From an uncultured Collinsella sp. (GTDB taxonomy: Bacteria > Actinomycetota > Coriobacteriia > Coriobacteriales > Coriobacteriaceae), in assembly GCA_958451615.1 (NCBI GenBank), contig CAUDQR010000016.1, positions 1 through 55,869 on the forward strand: DNA of 55,869 nucleotides. The letters are read 5' to 3'. Shown here in pieces: positions 51,330 to 55,869 of the stretch; the stretch's first letter is position 1; every line of letters begins with the position of its first letter. The notes below the pieces were generated by a model, which saw only the letters and a list, made by a program, of their open reading frames with translations, was not told where the DNA came from and ran no database searches. Both the position numbers and the translations under genes were made by a program.

Positions 51330-52409
51330 ATGAAGTTCCTTAAAGACAAGCAGACGCGTCACGACTTTGTCACGTACGCCATGTGCATCGTGGCATTCGC
51401 CATCGTGTTCTTTATGCAGTCCAACCATATGATCCCGCGCATGATCGCCGGTCAGCTGGTTCCCATCACGGCCTACATCGTTATGGCCATCTCGCTCAAC
51501 CTCGTTGTCGGCATCGCGGGCGACTTGTCGCTGGGCCACGCGGGCTTTATGAGTGTCGGCGCCTATACGGGCATCGTTACCGCCGTTGCGCTGGAGAGCG
51601 CCGTTCCGTCCGATCCGATGCGCCTGATCATCAGCATTGTGGTCGGCGCTATCGCCGCTGCCATCTTGGGCTTCCTGATTGGCATCCCGGTTCTGCGCCT
51701 GAGCGGTGACTACCTGGCCATCGTGACCCTGGCTTTTGGCGAGATCATCAAAGAGATCGTCACCTGTCTTATCGTGGGCGTCGACTCCCGCGGCCTGCAT
51801 GTTATCTTTAACATCACGGGTAACTCCACGATCGACGACCTGCACCTGCTCGAGGACGGCACCGCCATCATCAAGGGTGCCCAGGGCGCATCGGGCGTGT
51901 CGACCTATTCGACTTTCCTTGCCGGCGCCATCCTGGTTATGGTCGCGCTCGTGATTGTACTCAACCTGGTACGCAGCCGTACCGGCCGTGCCATCATGGC
52001 CGTGCGCGATAACAAGATTGCAGCCGAGTCCGTAGGCATCTCCGTCACCGAGTACCGCATGATCGCCTTCGTGGTTTCCGCTGCCCTCGCCGGTGCTGCC
52101 GGAGCTCTCTTCGGCGGTAACTTCTCGCAGCTCTCCGCCACCAAGTTCGACTTCAACACGTCGATCCTCATCCTGGTGTTCGTGGTCCTGGGCGGTCTGG
52201 GCAACATGCGCGGTTCCGTCATCGCGGCGGCGTTGCTCACGGTGCTTCCCGAGCTGCTCCGCCAGTTCTCGGACTACCGCATGCTCATCTACGCCATCGT
52301 GCTGATCCTGGTCATGATCTTTACCAACAACCCGCAGCTCAAGGCGCTCTTCGCACGCATTAAGGACCGCTTTGCTTCCAAGAAGGAGGTGGCAGCCGAT
52401 GCCCAGTAA
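51330..52409 (+). CDS. livM: Branched-chain amino acid ABC permease LivM
   Basis: 359 aa permease. MAISLNLVVGIAGDLSLGHAGFMSVGAYTG, RLSGDYLAIVTLAFGEI, RAIMAVRDNKIAAESVGISVTEYR and VVLGGLGNMRGSVIAA are LivM blocks (given by parts). ATG 51330 with GGTGAG upstream is preferred over GTG 51321. It overlaps livG by 11 nt. Confidence 0.93.
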   Translation: MKFLKDKQTRHDFVTYAMCIVAFAIVFFMQSNHMIPRMIAGQLVPITAYIVMAISLNLVVGIAGDLSLGHAGFMSVGAYTGIVTAVALESAVPSDPMRLIISIVVGAIAAAILGFLIGIPVLRLSGDYLAIVTLAFGEIIKEIVTCLIVGVDSRGLHVIFNITGNSTIDDLHLLEDGTAIIKGAQGASGVSTYSTFLAGAILVMVALVIVLNLVRSRTGRAIMAVRDNKIAAESVGISVTEYRMIAFVVSAALAGAAGALFGGNFSQLSATKFDFNTSILILVFVVLGGLGNMRGSVIAAALLTVLPELLRQFSDYRMLIYAIVLILVMIFTNNPQLKALFARIKDRFASKKEVAADAQ

Positions 52410-53259
52410 GTTTGAGTTCAACAAGGGCAAGATGGTCCCGTATCCTTCTGGCGCCATCGTTCCCGACCGCGACCTGGGCCAGCGCCCGGCACTCGAGTGC
52501 ATCCACTTGGGCATTGAATTTGGCGGCCTTAAGGCAGTCGACGACTTTAGCCTGACCATCGGTAAGACCGAGATCGCCGGTCTGATCGGTCCCAACGGTG
52601 CCGGTAAGACCACGGTCTTCAACCTGCTCACCAAGGTGTACCAGCCCACGCACGGTACTATCCTGCTCGACGGCGAGGACACCTCGGGCAAGTCGGTCTA
52701 TCAGGTCAACCGTATGGGTATCGCCCGTACGTTCCAGAACATTCGCCTGTTCAACACCATGACGGTGGAGGACAACGTTAAGGTCGGCCTGCACAACCAG
52801 GAGCGCTACTCTGGTTTTGAGGGCGTGCTGCGTCTGCCGACGTACTGGAAGCACGAGAAGGCCGCCCACGAGCGCGCCATGGAGCTGCTGTCCATCTTTG
52901 ATATGGAGCACCTGGCAAACGAGCAGGCCGGCTCGCTGCCTTACGGCGCCCAGCGTCGTCTGGAGATCGTCCGCGCGCTTGCCACCAACCCCAAACTGCT
53001 GCTGCTCGACGAGCCTGCCGCCGGCATGAACCCGTCCGAGACCGCGGAGCTCATGGAGAACATCGTCAAGATCCGCGACACCTTTGGCATCGCCATTATG
53101 CTTATCGAGCATGATATGTCGCTCGTCATGAACATCTGCGAGGGCATCTGCGTGCTCAACTTTGGTAAGGTCATCGCCAAGGGCACGGCCGAGGAGATCC
53201 AGAACAACGATGCCGTAATTGAGGCATATCTGGGCAAGCAGGATAAGGGGGAGAACTAA
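52399..53259 (+). CDS. livG: Branched-chain amino acid ABC transporter ATPase LivG
   Basis: 286 aa. Walker A GPNGAGKTT, Q-loop region RTFQNIRLFNTMTVEDNV, signature-like LPYGAQRRLEI, Walker B LLLLDEPAAGMN and H-loop EHDMS. The signature LSxGxQ reads LPYGAQ, usual for LivG. AAGGAGGT precedes ATG 52399, inside the end of livM. Energises import of branched-chain amino acids with LivF. Confidence 0.95.
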   Translation: MPSKFEFNKGKMVPYPSGAIVPDRDLGQRPALECIHLGIEFGGLKAVDDFSLTIGKTEIAGLIGPNGAGKTTVFNLLTKVYQPTHGTILLDGEDTSGKSVYQVNRMGIARTFQNIRLFNTMTVEDNVKVGLHNQERYSGFEGVLRLPTYWKHEKAAHERAMELLSIFDMEHLANEQAGSLPYGAQRRLEIVRALATNPKLLLLDEPAAGMNPSETAELMENIVKIRDTFGIAIMLIEHDMSLVMNICEGICVLNFGKVIAKGTAEEIQNNDAVIEAYLGKQDKGEN

Positions 53260-53973
53260 ATGGCAGAGCCGATGCTTTCCGTCTACAACATCAACGTCTG
53301 GTACGGCGCTATCCACGCCATCAAGGACATCTCCTTTAACGTCAACGAGGGCGAGATCGTGGCCCTGATCGGCGCGAACGGCGCCGGTAAGTCCACGACG
53401 CTTAAAACCGTCTCGGGCCTGCTGCGTTCCAAGACCGGCTCCATCAAGTTTATGGGCGAGGACATTACCCATACGCCTGCCGATAAACTGGTGGGCAAGG
53501 GCCTGGCCCAGGTTCCCGAGGGCCGTCGCGCCTTTTTGCAGATGACGGTCGAGGAGAACCTGGAGATGGGCGCCTACACGCAGCCCAAGTCCACGGTGGC
53601 TCCGGGCCTTGAGCGCGTCTACGAGCAGTTCCCGCGCCTTAAGGAGCGCCGTCGCCAGGTCGCCGGCACCCTTTCGGGCGGCGAACAGCAGATGCTCGTT
53701 ATGGGGCGCGCCCTTATGAGCAACCCCAAGCTGCTCATGCTCGATGAGCCTTCCATGGGTCTGGCGCCGATTCTGATTGAGCAGATCTTCCAGATTGTCG
53801 AGGACCTGCACAAGGCCGGTACCACGGTGCTTCTGGTCGAGCAGAACGCCCAGATGGCGCTTTCAATCGCCACGCGCGGCTACGTGCTCGAGACCGGCAA
53901 GATCACCATGACCGGCACCGGCCAAGAGCTCCTGCACGACGACAACGTCCGCAAGGCTTACCTGGGCGGCTAG
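53260..53973 (+). CDS. livF: Branched-chain amino acid ABC transporter ATPase LivF
   Basis: 237 aa. Walker A GANGAGKSTT, signature LSGGEQQML, Walker B LLMLDEPSMGLAP and the end LGG match LivF. ATG 53260 directly follows the livG stop with GGGGGAG upstream. Last gene of the complete livKHMGF importer; a short hairpin follows. Confidence 0.95.
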   Translation: MAEPMLSVYNINVWYGAIHAIKDISFNVNEGEIVALIGANGAGKSTTLKTVSGLLRSKTGSIKFMGEDITHTPADKLVGKGLAQVPEGRRAFLQMTVEENLEMGAYTQPKSTVAPGLERVYEQFPRLKERRRQVAGTLSGGEQQMLVMGRALMSNPKLLMLDEPSMGLAPILIEQIFQIVEDLHKAGTTVLLVEQNAQMALSIATRGYVLETGKITMTGTGQELLHDDNVRKAYLGG

Positions 53974-53978
53974 GGACT

Positions 53979-54002
53979 TCCGCCGTTCTGCCGAACGGCG
54001 GA
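53979..54002 (+). terminator. Hairpin after livF
   Basis: TCCGCCGTTC (53979-53988) and GAACGGCGGA (53993-54002) are perfect complements around a 4-nt loop, 6 nt after the livF stop. No T run follows, so it may be an RNA-stabilising or weak termination structure. Confidence 0.6.
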
Positions 54003-54034
54003 CCGGCCGACGCTGCGCGGGCGCCCTGATCGAC

Positions 54035-54256
54035 GTGCCGAAGCTCCTCACCCTTGGGGCTATGCCGCGGTACGAGGCCAGGTGGTCATGGTCCGGGAAC
54101 CTCGCGATGTCGAATGACACCGCGAGGTTCGCCGCCGTCCTCGGCGGCCTCGACCCCCGAGTGGGCGATCCCCACGCGCTAACGCCTGCAAACAAGGGGA
54201 TTGCCAAGACGCCGCCGGGCACCTCCGTCATAGACGTGGAAGTGCGGCCGCGCTGA
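54035..54256 (+). other. Unassigned open frame in decayed region
   Basis: An open frame of 73 codons from GTG 54035 reads PKLLTLGAMPRYEARW and later TARFAAVLGGLDPRVG. There is no ribosome site and no recognised family. It lies between the livF hairpin and the ParB-like relic, so it is probably part of the same gene decay rather than an active gene. Confidence 0.3.
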
Positions 54257-54289
54257 AGCACTGCGCGGTGTCTGCTCGCTTATGTGCGC

Positions 54290-54515
54290 ATCACGAAGGA
54301 AGACCAGATCGGTGAGCGGGATTGGCCCGAAGTCGAGAGATTCCCATCAGCCTCTCGTCGGTCGATGACCGGTTCACCACGCAGGAAGAGCGTGACGGAA
54401 GGTCTCGCAAAAAGGCTCCGAGCGCGGCGTGCTCATGCCCGTCGTGGTGCGCCCGAAGGGGGGGGGACGGCTGCTACGAGCTCGATCATTTGCGAGGAGA
54501 AGACGAACCAGTCGT
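54290..54515 (+). pseudogene. Decayed ParB-like nuclease-domain relic
   Basis: Fragments of a ParB/Srx-type domain are readable only by changing frame: ITKEDQIGERDWPEVE in one frame, REIPISLSSVDDRFTTQEE in the next, EGLAKRL in the first again, GVLMPVVVRPKGGG in the third, and CYELDHLRGED after a run of nine G (54458-54466). The order matches the ParB domain (E-I-P-x-S-x-I, then G-x-L-x-P-V-V-V-R, then Y-E-L). Several frameshifts make a functional product unlikely. Such ParB domains are common on mobile elements. Confidence 0.55.
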
Positions 54516-54749
54516 TGCAGATCCAATATGGATCTCGCCGACCTCGGCAAGCTGCTCGATGAGTGGAAGCCCTGTCGGGTCGTCTATTTCAACACCACCC
54601 AGAATGATGGTGTCATCGCGCAGGTCGATCTGCGTGTTGAGCACAGCGAGGTTAAAGCCGGAGGCCACAAATCCGATAGCAGCCAGGACGAGCCCCGTGG
54701 CAACAAGCCCACCCGCTACGGCAAGGTAAATCCTTTTTACGCTGGACAT
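54486..54749 (-). pseudogene. Truncated membrane protein downstream of DUF1700 gene
   Basis: 87 aa with a membrane helix (AVAGGLVATGLVLAAIGFVAS, about 10-30) and the start of an extracytoplasmic domain (IDLRDDTIILGGVEIDDP). In PadR-DUF1700 operons the third gene is often a DUF4097 protein of about 250-300 aa, so this looks cut short; it ends SATTGSSSPRK where the ParB-like relic begins on the opposite strand. AAGGAG precedes ATG 54749. Whether the short product is stable is unknown. Confidence 0.55.
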
Positions 54750-54763
54750 GTTTGCACTCCTTC

Positions 54764-55396
54764 CTATGCCGTGAGCGGCGCCGCTTCGGCGCCCATGCGG
54801 CTCTTATTGCCTCGATCTTTCCAGAAGGGCGAAACGGCTTTCTTCGCCCAAAGGGCAGAGAGGCGCGCGATCTGCTTGGACGCCGTCCAGGCGCCGGCTC
54901 CCGTGAGGAGCGCCACACCGATGGAAGCGAATCCCATTCCCATCGAGGCCAAAACGTACGGAACATGCCCGATAATGATGCCGTCCACGGCGAACAGGAG
55001 CCCTACCAGGCCCGCGCCCCCGAATGCCGCGGCCACGATCCACACGCAGAGCGCAAGAACCCAAATACAGATGTAGACTGCAGCGGCAACGGCGACGAAC
55101 GCGAGCAGCAGCGGAATCCATACCGGAGAGCCCACGATGGCGAGCGCCCATAGAAGTGCCGTGCTCTTGCGCTTGGTCCTCGCGATCGCGCGCGGCACGG
55201 CGGGCAGTTCGTCGAGCGTTGCCTCGGCGACCTCACCGGGCGTGCCCATGGCGGCCACAGCCTCGGCCTCCGTCATGCCGTCCTCCATACGGTCGGCGAT
55301 GGCCTCCGCGTAGAACTCCTGCGTTTCCTTTACCTGATCTGCCGGCAGGCAGGCCAGAAGCTCGCCCAGCCGGTTCAAGAACTCATCGCGCGTCAT
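54764..55396 (-). CDS. DUF1700 (HAAS) membrane protein
   Basis: 210 aa. The N-terminal 70 aa are a helical HAAS/DUF1700 domain (MTRDEFLNRLGELLACLP, YAEAIADRMEDGMTEAEAVAAMG), followed by four hydrophobic segments. DUF1700 proteins are usually encoded next to PadR regulators, as here (14-nt overlap with the PadR gene). GGAGGGGG precedes ATG 55396. It probably works with the PadR protein; mechanism unknown. Confidence 0.88.
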   Translation of the reverse strand: MTRDEFLNRLGELLACLPADQVKETQEFYAEAIADRMEDGMTEAEAVAAMGTPGEVAEATLDELPAVPRAIARTKRKSTALLWALAIVGSPVWIPLLLAFVAVAAAVYICIWVLALCVWIVAAAFGGAGLVGLLFAVDGIIIGHVPYVLASMGMGFASIGVALLTGAGAWTASKQIARLSALWAKKAVSPFWKDRGNKSRMGAEAAPLTA

Positions 55397-55703
55397 GGTG
55401 CGCCCCCTCCACGTAACGGTAGATCTCCTGCACGGATGGCCATTCGGCGAGGAACTCGGCGATACGCTCGCGCCCGGCGTCCGTGATGCGGTAGTACCTC
55501 CGCAGCCGCCCGTTGTGCTCGGCGGAGCGCGCTGTGATGCAGCCCGCCTTCTCCAGGCGCTTGAGCAACGGATAGAGCGTGGATTCCGTGAGCCCCATAC
55601 TCGCGGGCACGTCCTTCACGATCTGATAGCCGTAGGATTCCTCGCCCGAGACGGCCGCGAGCACGCAGGCCTCGAGGAAGCCGCGCTTCATCTGTGCCTC
55701 CAT
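55383..55703 (-). CDS. PadR-family transcriptional regulator
   Basis: 106 aa. Winged helix with KRGFLEACVLAAVSGEESYGYQIV, GLTESTLYPLLKRLEKAGCI and RRYYRITDAGRERI, the PadR hallmark. ATG 55703 has AAAGGAGG at about 8 nt. Read leftward, its end overlaps the DUF1700 start by 14 nt, a coupled regulator-membrane pair. The promoter just upstream contains palindromes likely bound by this protein itself. Confidence 0.92.
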   Translation of the reverse strand: MEAQMKRGFLEACVLAAVSGEESYGYQIVKDVPASMGLTESTLYPLLKRLEKAGCITARSAEHNGRLRRYYRITDAGRERIAEFLAEWPSVQEIYRYVEGAHHDAR

Positions 55704-55728
55704 CCGCACACCTCCTTTCGTAGTATAC

Positions 55729-55769
55729 TGTGTAACACATACTATATGACACATAGTATATGATGTCAA
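55729..55769 (-). promoter_or_regulatory. padR promoter with overlapping operator palindromes
   Basis: On the minus strand TTGACA (55764-55769) and TATAGT (55741-55746) are separated by exactly 17 nt, a near-consensus sigma-70 promoter. The inverted repeat ATACTAT-N7-ATAGTAT (55739-55759) covers the -10 and spacer, and TGTGTAACACA (55729-55739) is a further palindrome over the start region. Autorepression by the PadR protein is the likely reading. Confidence 0.78.
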
Positions 55770-55869
55770 CAGTTGTCGTATAGGGAGTCCGGTCTGTCTG
55801 TCCCCTGCGGGTACTCATTGGGTGTTCCTATAGTTTTGTCAACCGTCGGGGCTACTCCCGGTAGGGCAC
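55770..55869. other. Right window edge
   Basis: 100 nt upstream of the padR promoter. No gene, hairpin with U tract or recognisable RNA was found; the sequence may be the start of another intergenic or gene region beyond the window. Confidence 0.4.

Noticed and set aside
50415..52691. 758-codon open frame opposite livH/livM
   Set aside because: Antisense to the clear permease genes, with His/Asp/Gly-rich composition and no recognisable motif.
54284..54360. Serine-recombinase start (AYVRITKEDQ)
   Set aside because: The following segments in other frames fit a ParB domain much better.
1..55869. tRNA and rRNA genes
   Set aside because: No cloverleaf or rRNA-like stretch was recognised in any intergenic region.

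Overview
The window is a GC-rich bacterial chromosome segment. Gene content and style point to the class Coriobacteriia, most probably the gut genus Collinsella. This is inferred from MocR-controlled pdxST, a stand-alone Elp3, a lactate dehydrogenase/EtfBA set, a DUF3516 helicase, a LAxT-type surface tail and strong Shine-Dalgarno sites; no rRNA or tRNA is present to confirm it.

Layout: (1) 213-3296, PLP synthesis (pdxS, pdxT) divergent from a MocR/PdxR-type regulator. (2) 3285-4828, a nuclease-like gene flanked by two copies of a 122-123 bp structured repeat; a third copy lies at 14422. (3) 4959-9646, rubrerythrin, an iron alcohol dehydrogenase plus ALDH3-type aldehyde dehydrogenase pair, a HIRAN protein and a phosphoesterase. 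(4) 9787-21201, nucleic-acid and tRNA functions: DUF2130 protein, DUF3516 helicase, TrmB, a Trm9-like methyltransferase, an XRE/DUF4097 pair, Elp3 and a spermidine-synthase-like protein. (5) 21229-26847, a three-gene operon encoding a TerB-N/TerB-C protein, a BrxD-like ATPase and an Lhr-like helicase, the best candidate for an under-described DNA-processing or defence module. (6) 26935-30976, a DUF554 membrane protein and a five-gene surface/secreted operon. (7) 31323-34948, a 2-hydroxy-acid dehydrogenase with EtfB and ferredoxin-fused EtfA, resembling the electron-bifurcating lactate dehydrogenase complex. (8) 34945-49000, HD hydrolase, AzlCD, KdgT, a GGDEF protein, an EamA exporter, PurL, a cation/proton antiporter, a BaiA-like short-chain dehydrogenase and homoserine dehydrogenase. 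(9) 49112-53973, a complete branched-chain amino-acid ABC importer, livKHMGF, preceded by a short Leu/Val/Ile-containing ORF. (10) 53974-55703, a decayed segment with a ParB-like relic that adjoins a truncated gene downstream of a PadR-DUF1700 pair.

The window is rich in intergenic inverted repeats. Some are plain terminators. Others look like dispersed repeats: the 122-123 bp family with covarying stems, a six-unit alternating palindrome array at 46039-46211, and long hairpins at 105-172 and 9649-9697. Functions are assigned by recognising family motifs by eye; no database search was made.
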